The notes under the pieces are model-generated. The model saw nothing but the letters and a program-made list of their open reading frames with translations. It ran no database searches and was not told the DNA's origin. Both the position numbers and the translations under genes were made by a program. From positions 1-5,699 of the forward strand of contig JBCCSZ010000394.1 in the NCBI GenBank assembly GCA_039199225.1: 5,699 nt of DNA, read 5' to 3'. Below are positions 1-5,699 of the stretch, in pieces. Each line of letters begins with the position of its first letter. The stretch's first letter is position 1. Source of the stretch: JBCCSZ01 sp039199225 (GTDB taxonomy: Bacteria > Bacteroidota > Bacteroidia > Chitinophagales > Saprospiraceae).

Positions 1-111
1 ACAACTATACAAAAGTCATTGTATCTTGACAGCGCCCCGAGTCGTTTGGCAACGGTTGTTGGAGACAGCGAGGGAAAATGTAACAACGAAAGCACCTAAA
101 ATACAACAAGC
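1..111 (+). other. Left-edge leader of the phosphatase gene, possibly with the 3' end of an upstream gene
   Basis: Two plus-strand frames are open from the window edge. One runs from base 1 to a TAA at 97-99 (32 codons), leaving 12 bases before the phosphatase ATG. The other runs from base 2 to a TGA at 113-115 and would overlap that ATG as ATGA, the arrangement of translationally coupled genes. The first frame has the more coding-like purine bias at codon position 1, but neither peptide resembles a family I recognise. A TTGACA word at 26-31 has no convincing -10 partner. The segment may equally be a plain 5' leader. Confidence 0.25.
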
Positions 112-792
112 ATGAAACACGAGGCAATCATTTTCGACATGGACGGCGTCTTGATCGATTCCGAAGGTTTCTGGGCAACGGCAGAACGGGAGGTCTTTGG
201 TGCTTTGGGGGTCCCTTTGACGACCGCCCTAACAGAGCAAACAGCCACAATGACAACGGCAGAAGTCACAAAATTCTGGTACGAATTGGCTCCTTGGCCC
301 GACCGAAGCCTAGCGGCTGTTGAAAACGATGTCATCGACTATGTTGAAGCACAAATAAGGCAGAAAGGTAAGGCCATCGAAGGGATTGAAAACGTCCTGG
401 AATTGTTTTTTAAAGGAGGATTCAAAATCGGACTGGCAACCAATGCTCCGTATCGGCTCGTTCCAGTGGTCCTCGAAAAATTGAAAATCAGCCGCTACTT
501 TTCGGTACTTTCCGCTGCTGAATTCGAAGCAAAGGGCAAGCCCGACCCAGCGATTTATTTACACACTGCCAACAAACTACAGCTCTCTCCCAGCGCGTGC
601 ATTGTCGTTGAGGACTCCAGATCGGGCTTGATCGCTGCTAAAAAGGCTGGTATGACAACGGTCTTTCTCGACCGCCTAGGAAGCTTTGACAACAGCATGT
701 CAGAACTGGTCGATCTACGAATTACTTCCTTTGCAGAATTTATTGCACATCAATCCCTGCTTCCTCCATCAAGCCAAGGCCAAAATCCCTGA
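112..792 (+). CDS. hxpB: HAD-superfamily sugar/hexitol phosphatase, HxpB (YniC)-like
   Basis: This 226-residue cytosolic protein should hydrolyse small phosphorylated sugars or hexitols (for example 2-deoxyglucose-6-phosphate or sorbitol-6-phosphate) using an aspartyl-phosphate intermediate and Mg2+. All four HAD motifs are visible. Motif I is FDMDGVLIDSE with nucleophile D9 and acid/base D11. Motif II is the threonine in GLATNAP (T110). Motif III is the lysine in GKPDP (K143). Motif IV is VVEDSRSG with E167 and D168. Residues 14-85 form the helical cap typical of the beta-phosphoglucomutase-like subgroup. The cap contains a WYELAPW segment that, from memory, matches the WYxxxPW of E. coli YniC/HxpB. 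That is the reason for preferring this name over beta-phosphoglucomutase or phosphoglycolate phosphatase. The ATG lies immediately before the first beta strand, so the start is secure; no Shine-Dalgarno is seen. Residues after about 211 form a polar, proline-rich tail that overlaps the convergent HxlR gene. Superfamily is certain; substrate is inferred. Confidence 0.88.
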   Translation: MKHEAIIFDMDGVLIDSEGFWATAEREVFGALGVPLTTALTEQTATMTTAEVTKFWYELAPWPDRSLAAVENDVIDYVEAQIRQKGKAIEGIENVLELFFKGGFKIGLATNAPYRLVPVVLEKLKISRYFSVLSAAEFEAKGKPDPAIYLHTANKLQLSPSACIVVEDSRSGLIAAKKAGMTTVFLDRLGSFDNSMSELVDLRITSFAEFIAHQSLLPPSSQGQNP

Positions 793-1087
793 TGGTATTG
801 ATGATGGGGATCACAGTCTTCCCTTTCTCTGTAATGGAATACTCGACCTTGGGTGGCACGACAGGATAGACTTTTCGATGAATGAAACCATTGGCTTCCA
901 AATCGCGAAGTTGGGAGGTCAACATCTTGTCGGAAATTCGAGGAGTAATCTTTTTCAATTCACTGTATCGCAAAACTTTTTTGCGCAGCCGCCAGAGGAT
1001 GGGCATCTTCCAAGTCCCGCCGATTTTGTCCAATGCAAACTCTACGGGATTGTAATACAGCTTATTATCGTGAATAAACTCAGGCAT
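740..1087 (-). CDS. HxlR-family winged helix-turn-helix transcriptional regulator
   Basis: This 115-residue protein has the length and layout of the HxlR family, which are small dimeric DNA-binding regulators. Residues 13-33 (NPVEFALDKIGGTWKMPILW) are the family signature. Residues 40-90 are the winged helix: RYSELKKITPRISDKMLTSQL is the recognition part, LEANGFIHRK the helix end, and PPKVEYSITEKG the wing. The C-terminal helix (91-110) would dimerise. The cysteine that many members carry just before PVE (the redox switch of YodB- and HypR-like proteins) is Asn13 here, and the protein has no cysteine at all, so thiol sensing is excluded. The gene begins 28 bases after the acyl-CoA synthetase stop on the same strand and is probably co-transcribed with it. 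It may regulate that unit, but its ligand and target cannot be read from sequence. The last 17 codons, including the stop, overlap the phosphatase gene on the other strand. Confidence 0.92.
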   Translation of the reverse strand: MPEFIHDNKLYYNPVEFALDKIGGTWKMPILWRLRKKVLRYSELKKITPRISDKMLTSQLRDLEANGFIHRKVYPVVPPKVEYSITEKGKTVIPIINTIRDFGLGLMEEAGIDVQ

Positions 1088-1115
1088 AGTGACTTAGTTG
1101 ATGAAGATCACAGAA

Positions 1116-2933
1116 TCAGACCGCATACATCTCGTCAATTTCCGCCTGAAATTTCTTGCGAATCACCCGGCGCTTCAGCTTGAGCGTTGGCGTCAATTCA
1201 GCATCCGATCCGTCGGGGTGCAAAGGCAGCCATTGTTTGGAAATCAGCTTGAATCTCTTGACCTGCTCTACATGATTGAAATCAGGATTGTACTGATCGA
1301 TGACTCGCTGGTATTGGGCATACACCCTTTCGTTTTGGCAAACCTCATCCATACTCGTCCAATGGACACCATTTTCACTGCACCAATTCTTAAGCGCATC
1401 CTCTGCCGGAACGATGAGGGCAGACACAAATTTCTTTTTGTCGCCAACCACCATCATCTGTTCAATCAAAAAGTCTTCTTTCATCCGATTTTCGATCGGA
1501 GCCGGAGCGACATATTTACCACCGGAAGTTTTCAGCAATTCCTTCTTCCGATCCGTTATTTTCAAAAACTTTTTGCCACCGGGTCCATCGACAAACTTCC
1601 CGATGTCCCCCGTTCTAAACCAGCGCTTTCCATCGATTTCCTTAAACACCTTGGCATTGGCTTCGGGATTGTTGTAATAGCCCTGCATGACGTTCGGGCC
1701 GTGCGCCAATATCTCTCCTTCTCCCTCCTTATAATCCCATTCTTCCCGATCCAACATCAGATCGACCCCCTTGAGTGCATAACCGACCGCACCAATCACA
1801 GCGCCTCCCTCATAGAAAGTATTCACCGTTAGGGTCGGCGAAGTTTCTGTCAGGCCGTAGCCTTCGCGAATGGGAATGCCTGCTGCACAAAACACCTGCA
1901 TGATTTTCTTAGGGCAAGGAGCCGCCCCGGTCACAATACCATTTAACTGGCCACCAAGCGCCTCACGCCACTTACTAAAAATCAACTTATCTGCGATTCG
2001 CCACTTCAACCCACTTTGGTCCATGCCCAATTCATAAGAGTCCGTCATATTCAAAGCCCAAAAAAACAATTTCTTCTTGAGACCAGTCAACTGCAAACCC
2101 TTGTTGTAAATCGCCTCGTATACCTTTTCCAGCAGGCGGGGAACCGTCGTAAAGAAGATGGGCTTAACGCTGGCCAAATCACCCGTAGGGCCGGCCAGGT
2201 TAGTGGTTCCAGTATAATAGACAGAAACACAGTTTTTCAAATAAGAAAAAGAAACCGTCCGTTCATAAATATGGCACAAAGGCAGGAAGCTCAAGACAGG
2301 ATCACCTGCATCGGCCGGTAGCATCGAGGCCGTTTCTTCCACCACATGCCCAATGTTTCGATGCGTCAACATAACGCCCTTGGGCCGGCCAGTCGTCCCA
2401 GAAGTATAGATCAATGTAAGCAAGTCGTCCGGCTCGGCTGCAGCCATGCGCTTCTCCACCTCCTCCTTGTTCGCATCCGAAAAAATAGACTCCCAATGCG
2501 GCCGGCCGTCTTGCACATCAAAGGTATAAATAGCTTGCAAGCTGGGTACATTGGCCTTGGCCGTTTGAAGCTTGTCGTAAAGGTCAAACGCCCCACAAAA
2601 TGCCAACTTACAACTAGAGTCGTTCAAAATAAATTCATACTCCGTAGGACTGATCGTCGGATACAAGGGTACCGAAACCATCCCTGCCATTTGAATGGCC
2701 AAATCCATGATCGTCCATTCCGGCCGGTTTTTGTAAGAACTAATGGCCACCCGATCCCCTTTTTCCAACCCCAAATCAATCAAGCCAGAAGCAACCTTTT
2801 CCGCCGTATCCGCAATCTGTTCGGTACTGTAAAATACCCAATCCCCCTTATCGTTCCGCTGCCCCATCGATCGGCCCAAAGGATTTTTTTCTTTTTGAAA
2901 ATACAGATAATCGAAAAGTCTAACTGGCTTCAT
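1116..2933 (-). CDS. Long-chain fatty-acid-CoA ligase (AMP-dependent acyl-CoA synthetase, FAA1/FadD15-like)
   Basis: This 605-residue adenylate-forming enzyme should activate long-chain fatty acids with ATP and CoA, by way of an acyl-adenylate, to give acyl-CoA, AMP and pyrophosphate. The visible ANL motifs are the P-loop YTSGTTGRPKG (176-186), the FLPLCHIYER segment (216-225), GYGLTETSP (358-366), WFRTGD (438-443, with the ribose-binding Asp443) and the hinge ITDRKKELLKTSGGK (459-473). The C-terminal TPTLKLKR (581-588) carries the likely catalytic lysine, K585. The HIYER motif, the LKTSGGKYVAP hinge and the 600-residue length point to the long-chain COG1022 group rather than acetyl- or short-chain CoA synthetases. 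No signal peptide or membrane segment is seen; such enzymes are cytosolic or peripherally bound to the inner membrane. The ATG precedes the usual N-terminal LFDYL segment. An AGGTGA word lies 13 bases upstream of the ATG, rather far for a Shine-Dalgarno. The HxlR gene follows after 28 bases. Chain-length preference is inferred. Confidence 0.95.
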   Translation of the reverse strand: MKPVRLFDYLYFQKEKNPLGRSMGQRNDKGDWVFYSTEQIADTAEKVASGLIDLGLEKGDRVAISSYKNRPEWTIMDLAIQMAGMVSVPLYPTISPTEYEFILNDSSCKLAFCGAFDLYDKLQTAKANVPSLQAIYTFDVQDGRPHWESIFSDANKEEVEKRMAAAEPDDLLTLIYTSGTTGRPKGVMLTHRNIGHVVEETASMLPADAGDPVLSFLPLCHIYERTVSFSYLKNCVSVYYTGTTNLAGPTGDLASVKPIFFTTVPRLLEKVYEAIYNKGLQLTGLKKKLFFWALNMTDSYELGMDQSGLKWRIADKLIFSKWREALGGQLNGIVTGAAPCPKKIMQVFCAAGIPIREGYGLTETSPTLTVNTFYEGGAVIGAVGYALKGVDLMLDREEWDYKEGEGEILAHGPNVMQGYYNNPEANAKVFKEIDGKRWFRTGDIGKFVDGPGGKKFLKITDRKKELLKTSGGKYVAPAPIENRMKEDFLIEQMMVVGDKKKFVSALIVPAEDALKNWCSENGVHWTSMDEVCQNERVYAQYQRVIDQYNPDFNHVEQVKRFKLISKQWLPLHPDGSDAELTPTLKLKRRVIRKKFQAEIDEMYAV

Positions 2934-2958
2934 AATTCAAGATATTTCACCTAAAATA

Positions 2959-2987
2959 CAAAATAAATGCAATTGGCAAAAAACAAA
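2959..2987 (-). promoter_or_regulatory. Candidate Bacteroidota-type promoter for the acyl-CoA synthetase
   Basis: Read on the minus strand, a TTTG (2987-2984) is followed after 18 bases by TATTTTG (2965-2959). This resembles the Bacteroidota sigma-factor consensus of TTTG at -33 and TAnnTTTG at -7, with one T missing in the -7 box. It would start transcription roughly 20 bases before the ATG. A competing reading uses the perfect -7 word TATATTTG at 2991-2984, but the nearest upstream TTG is only 15 bases away and the word abuts the terminator T-run. The sequence is AT-rich, so such words also arise by chance. Confidence 0.35.
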
Positions 2988-2990
2988 TAT

Positions 2991-3036
2991 AAAAACGGTG
3001 AACAGGCAAGTAAACCTCACCCATTCACCGCTTTTT
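2991..3036 (-). terminator. Rho-independent terminator of the acyl-CoA dehydrogenase transcript, possibly bidirectional
   Basis: A perfect 7-bp stem, CGGTGAA (2996-3002) with TTCACCG (3024-3030), encloses a 21-base loop. The loop can form a small inner AGG/CCT stem (3004-3006 with 3015-3017). On the minus strand the stem is followed by TTTTTATATTTG. On the plus strand it is followed by a C and seven Ts. A-T pairs beyond the single C could lengthen the stem. It lies about 120 bases after the dehydrogenase stop and about 58 bases before the synthetase start, which fits a boundary between two transcription units. The large loop lowers confidence. Confidence 0.6.
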
Positions 3037-3064
3037 TTAAAAACCGTCGAAAGGTATTCCAGTC

Positions 3065-3157
3065 AGCAGTTGACAGTTAGCAATTCCTCTAAATCACAGA
3101 TCACCAAATCACTCAATCACAGATCACTGCTCACCAGTTCACCGCTCACCGCTAACT
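3065..3157. repeat. Degenerate heptad repeat tract (TCAC / GTGA words)
   Basis: The word TCAC starts at 3094, 3101, 3109, 3117, 3124, 3131, 3139 and 3146, giving steps of 7, 8, 8, 7, 7, 8 and 7 bases. A 13-base word, AATCACAGATCAC, occurs exactly at 3092-3104 and 3115-3127. To the left, CAGTTGACAGTTAG (3068-3080) shows the same seven-base rhythm with CAGTT words. The TCAC block is flanked by a 7-bp inverted repeat, AGTTAGC (3075-3081) and GCTAACT (3151-3157); the right arm touches the dehydrogenase stop codon. On the transcribed strand the tract forms the 3' UTR of the dehydrogenase mRNA as a run of GTGA words. Function is unknown. Confidence 0.7.
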
Positions 3158-4973
3158 AAACAATAACCTCCTCATCCTCCTTCACAATCGTCAACACCTC
3201 CTCATCCATCAATATATCTGCCAGGCTACTGGTTCTTTGCATTTCGTATTTGAAGTAAAACTTCAGGCAGTGGACTTTACTTTCATAAAATTTCGCTGTG
3301 TAAGTATTGTCACCAGTCGTGAGGGCTTGCTTGGCGCGTGTAGCCATCTTCAGCCATTGCCAGCCAGCAACAATCGTATTCATCAACTCCATGAAAATGG
3401 TTGCGTCCGAAACAAAGCGCTCATACTCTCCCTTGAGGGCAAAACCTTGTAGGAAGGACATCACCTCAGCCAACAACTGTAGGTTTTTACCCATGGTTTT
3501 TGCATAAGGCTTTAGTTCATCGAAAGTCATAGCATCTTCAATACTGCGCTGAATTTCTTGAGCAAGCAACTGAGCCCCTTTACCGCCCTGCATAACCATC
3601 TTACGACCCAGCAAATCCAAAGACTGAATGCCCGTTGTTCCCTCGTAGATGGAGAAGATGCGGATGTCGCGGTAGTATTGCTGCAAGATGTATTCGGAAC
3701 AGAAGCCATAACCTCCCAGAACCTGCAGTCCGTTGTTGATCGATTCCTGCCCTTTTTCGGCTGGGAATGTTTTGACCATTGGCGTCATCATCTCAAGCAA
3801 CAAGTGGTATTTTTCTTTCTCTGCCGGGTCCGTAGTAGCTTCCATATGATCGGCATATACCGCCCCTTGTAGCACCAGACTCATGGCAGCTTCTGAAAGG
3901 GACTTTTGAAGCAGCAACATGCGGCGCACATCCGGATGGTTGATGATAAGTGTTTGCTCTGTATGAACATCTTTCTTACCAGAAGATTCTATTTTACGGC
4001 CTTGCGGACGCTCCTTGGCATACTCCAAAGAAGCATAGTAAGCAGCCATTGAGATGGCCGCGCCACCTCGTCCTACACCAATCCGAGCCCCATTCATCAT
4101 CTTAAACATATATCCCAAACCACGGTGTGGCTCTCCTACCAACCAAGCGTGGCAGTCGTTGCTTTCACCAAACATCAGGTGGGTCGTGCAATATCCCTTC
4201 TGCCCCATCTTTTGGTAGTCCCCAGCTGTCACAACATCATTGGCTGTCAGTGATCCATCCGCTTGGATTCGCTTCTTAGGCACTACAAAAAGGGAAATCC
4301 CCTTAGTACCTGCTGGCGCACCATCGATCCGTGCCAACAATAGGTGGATGAAGTTATCCGCATACTCGTGGTCTCCACCGGAGATGAAAATCTTCTGTCC
4401 CTTGATCTTGTAGCTGCCATCCTCTTGTGGATAAGCCGTCGTTGTAATATCAGACAAAGAGCTACCAGCTTGTGGCTCGGTCAAACACATCGTTCCGCCC
4501 CAGGTTCCAGTCAACATATTGGGCAGGTAGGTCTTTTGCAATTCTTCATTTCCAAATGCCAGAATGAGTTCTGCAGCTCCCTGCGTCAAGCCAGGGTATC
4601 CCATCAGGTGGTTGTTGGCTGCTTCCATAACGCAAAAGGCGGCCGTGTGGGCCGATAGAGGCATTTGCATTCCACCGTGTTCCATTGGAAAAACAGCCGA
4701 GATAAGGCCCATTTCTCCTCCCTTTTTCATAATGGTACCAACCGCTGGATGCGTCACAATTTTTCCATCCTTGAAGTGCGCCGGATGCTCATCCATTTCC
4801 CTAAAGCTGTCGTACAACTCCTGATCGGCAAAATCCTTTGAAGCATCCAGGAACATATCGATGCTTTCCTTGTCTAGGTGGCTGTAATGTTCATAGTCAA
4901 ATACTTCATCCATCTTGTGTACGTCGAACAATTGGAATTTTACGGTTGAAAGGTCGATATATTTTTTAGCCAT
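3156..4973 (-). CDS. Acyl-CoA dehydrogenase with extended N- and C-terminal domains (DmdC-like subgroup)
   Basis: This 605-residue flavoenzyme should oxidise acyl-CoA to trans-2-enoyl-CoA, passing electrons from FAD to an electron-transfer flavoprotein: the first step of beta-oxidation. Residues 1-60 resemble the extra N-terminal segment of the large subgroup (FQLFDV near residue 13). The core follows: the helical domain, then MCLTEPQAGSS (162-172), the signature that contacts flavin and substrate, GQKIFISGG (192-200) in the beta domain, and the C-terminal helical bundle. LQVLGGYGF (416-424) binds the FAD pyrophosphate region. SIYEGTTGIQ (441-450) carries the catalytic base Glu444, equivalent to Glu376 of medium-chain dehydrogenase. 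Residues 470-605 form the extra C-terminal domain seen in DmdC (3-methylmercaptopropionyl-CoA dehydrogenase) and related 590-600-residue enzymes; ordinary members have about 380-400. The true substrate could be a fatty acyl-CoA or a sulfur-containing acyl-CoA; the neighbouring ligase favours fatty acids. The start lies 38 bases after the TetR stop, suggesting one transcript. No Shine-Dalgarno is seen. Confidence 0.95.
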   Translation of the reverse strand: MAKKYIDLSTVKFQLFDVHKMDEVFDYEHYSHLDKESIDMFLDASKDFADQELYDSFREMDEHPAHFKDGKIVTHPAVGTIMKKGGEMGLISAVFPMEHGGMQMPLSAHTAAFCVMEAANNHLMGYPGLTQGAAELILAFGNEELQKTYLPNMLTGTWGGTMCLTEPQAGSSLSDITTTAYPQEDGSYKIKGQKIFISGGDHEYADNFIHLLLARIDGAPAGTKGISLFVVPKKRIQADGSLTANDVVTAGDYQKMGQKGYCTTHLMFGESNDCHAWLVGEPHRGLGYMFKMMNGARIGVGRGGAAISMAAYYASLEYAKERPQGRKIESSGKKDVHTEQTLIINHPDVRRMLLLQKSLSEAAMSLVLQGAVYADHMEATTDPAEKEKYHLLLEMMTPMVKTFPAEKGQESINNGLQVLGGYGFCSEYILQQYYRDIRIFSIYEGTTGIQSLDLLGRKMVMQGGKGAQLLAQEIQRSIEDAMTFDELKPYAKTMGKNLQLLAEVMSFLQGFALKGEYERFVSDATIFMELMNTIVAGWQWLKMATRAKQALTTGDNTYTAKFYESKVHCLKFYFKYEMQRTSSLADILMDEEVLTIVKEDEEVIV

Positions 4974-5011
4974 TTTAAATGAAGTTTAATCTGGTGAATT
5001 CTTAAGATGTT

Positions 5012-5680
5012 TTAAATTTTATCCTGACAAATACCACGAATGGTATTGATGAGCAGGGTCTTCCATTCTTCGTTGTCGGCATGTATAAAAGTCTTGGCAG
5101 AAGGCTGGTAGTTGACTTTGGCAAAGCCCGTAATCATCGACCACATCATATGGTGAATAATCCAGGGCGACTTCTTTGTCTTGATGCTTCCGTCCTTTTG
5201 GCCCCGAACAATCTCTTCGACGGCCAATTCGATCGATACATTTTGAATTCCTCTCAATTTGCGGTAGTAAATGCTCTCCTGAAGGGATTGTGAGAGCTTA
5301 TCCAGTTTTTCTCCGGCAACCGCCATCCGAACCATCGAAAGATAGTTGAGCATGAGGTCAACGTAGTGGCGCTTGCGAACGCAAAAGTCCAGGTATTTAA
5401 CAGAAAGGGCTATGAAGGTATCAAAGCCGGATTTACCCTTTTCCTGTTCCAATACGGCATACAAACCATTGATAAGGTCTTGCATTGCATTGTAGGTAAT
5501 GGCCATATAGAGGTTGGCCTTACTGCCAAAGTAGGAGTAAACCGTCACCTTGCTGAAGTCTGCTTTCTTGGCAATGTCCTCCATTTTGGCATTGGCAAAG
5601 CCCACAGAAAAGAACAACTCTTCAGCTGCTTGGAGTATTTTACTCTCCTTGTTACTATTTTTTATAGATATTGCTGGCAT
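5012..5680 (-). CDS. TetR/AcrR-family transcriptional regulator, probable regulator of fatty-acid degradation
   Basis: This 222-residue protein (from the ATG at 5680) has the standard TetR plan. Residues 12-58 are the N-terminal helix-turn-helix domain: ILQAAEELFFSVGF is helix 1, MEDIAKKADFSKVTVYSYF the helix-turn-helix, and FGSKANLY the start of helix 4. Residues 60-222 form an all-helical ligand-binding and dimerisation domain with no recognisable sequence signature, as is usual. It would normally act as a repressor released by a small ligand. The gene is followed after 38 bases by the acyl-CoA dehydrogenase on the same strand, and a long-chain acyl-CoA synthetase lies further on. By analogy with FadR- and PsrA-type TetR regulators, an acyl-CoA or fatty-acid ligand is likely; this is inference. 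The reading frame continues upstream to a TTG at 5690-5692, which would add four residues (MSSV). I prefer the ATG, although no Shine-Dalgarno supports either. The promoter lies outside the window. Confidence 0.9.
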   Translation of the reverse strand: MPAISIKNSNKESKILQAAEELFFSVGFANAKMEDIAKKADFSKVTVYSYFGSKANLYMAITYNAMQDLINGLYAVLEQEKGKSGFDTFIALSVKYLDFCVRKRHYVDLMLNYLSMVRMAVAGEKLDKLSQSLQESIYYRKLRGIQNVSIELAVEEIVRGQKDGSIKTKKSPWIIHHMMWSMITGFAKVNYQPSAKTFIHADNEEWKTLLINTIRGICQDKI

Positions 5681-5699
5681 AACTGAACTCAAAGTAAAG

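Noticed and set aside
93..106. 14-base exact repeat CACCTAAAATACAA, also at 2948-2961
   Set aside because: It precedes the phosphatase start in sense orientation but lies antisense upstream of the synthetase, so it is not a consistent regulatory site. A single AT-rich 14-base match in a window of this size can be chance.
686..1183. Plus-strand open frame of 165 codons crossing the HxlR gene
   Set aside because: It overlaps the phosphatase in another frame and lies opposite the HxlR gene, whose family signature is unmistakable. The predicted peptide matches nothing I know.
1098..1832. Plus-strand open frame of 244 codons antisense to the acyl-CoA synthetase
   Set aside because: It lies wholly opposite a well-conserved enzyme, its translation has no recognisable domain, and other frames opposite these genes are open in the same way. 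It is a shadow of the real coding strand.
2346..2954. Plus-strand open frame of 202 codons antisense to the N-terminal half of the synthetase
   Set aside because: The translation is rich in Arg, Ile and His without domain structure and is fully explained by the opposite gene. It has no promoter or plausible ribosome-binding site.
3065..3157. CRISPR-like array
   Set aside because: Units are only 7-8 bases with no 20-40-base repeats or spacers and no cas genes nearby. It is a degenerate short-period repeat instead.
3075..3157. Miniature mobile element bounded by the AGTTAGC/GCTAACT inverted repeat
   Set aside because: The arms are only 7 bases, no target-site duplication is visible and the interior is a simple repeat. 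The arms belong to the same CAGTTAG word family as the tract.
4992..5008. Palindromic words GAATTC and CTTAAG between the TetR gene and the dehydrogenase, as a TetR operator
   Set aside because: They are short, overlapping, AT-rich palindromes within a 38-base gap. No matching palindrome is seen upstream of the synthetase, so nothing supports operator function.

Overview
The window looks like chromosomal DNA of a Bacteroidota bacterium, possibly a Saprospiria/Haliscomenobacter-Lewinella type. The lineage is inferred from three things: A-rich translation starts with almost no Shine-Dalgarno sequences, a possible Bacteroidota-type TTTG/TAnnTTTG promoter, and protein style. No rRNA or marker gene confirms it. 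I see no mobile element, tRNA, rRNA or CRISPR array.

Layout: about 110 bases at the left edge may hold the tail of an upstream gene. A plus-strand HAD-superfamily sugar/hexitol-phosphate phosphatase (112-792) follows. Everything to its right is on the minus strand. In transcription order these are a TetR-family regulator (5680-5012), a large acyl-CoA dehydrogenase (4973-3156), a 222-base intergenic segment, a long-chain acyl-CoA synthetase (2933-1116) and an HxlR-family regulator (1087-740). The last 53 bases of the HxlR gene overlap the 3' end of the phosphatase gene tail to tail.

The minus-strand genes form a small fatty-acid activation and beta-oxidation module. The synthetase would make acyl-CoA and the dehydrogenase would introduce the first double bond. 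The TetR protein lies 38 bases upstream of the dehydrogenase and probably controls the unit. It may sense fatty acids or acyl-CoA, as other TetR regulators of beta-oxidation do. The HxlR gene lies 28 bases after the synthetase and is probably co-transcribed with it. A hairpin with U-tracts on both sides separates dehydrogenase from synthetase, so these are probably two transcription units.

The most unusual sequence is the intergenic segment right after the dehydrogenase stop codon. It contains eight TCAC words (GTGA on the transcribed strand) spaced 7 or 8 bases apart, flanked by a 7-bp inverted repeat. Related words recur in the terminator hairpin further downstream. The genes themselves are intact members of well-known families, and I found no clear evidence of a new multi-gene system.
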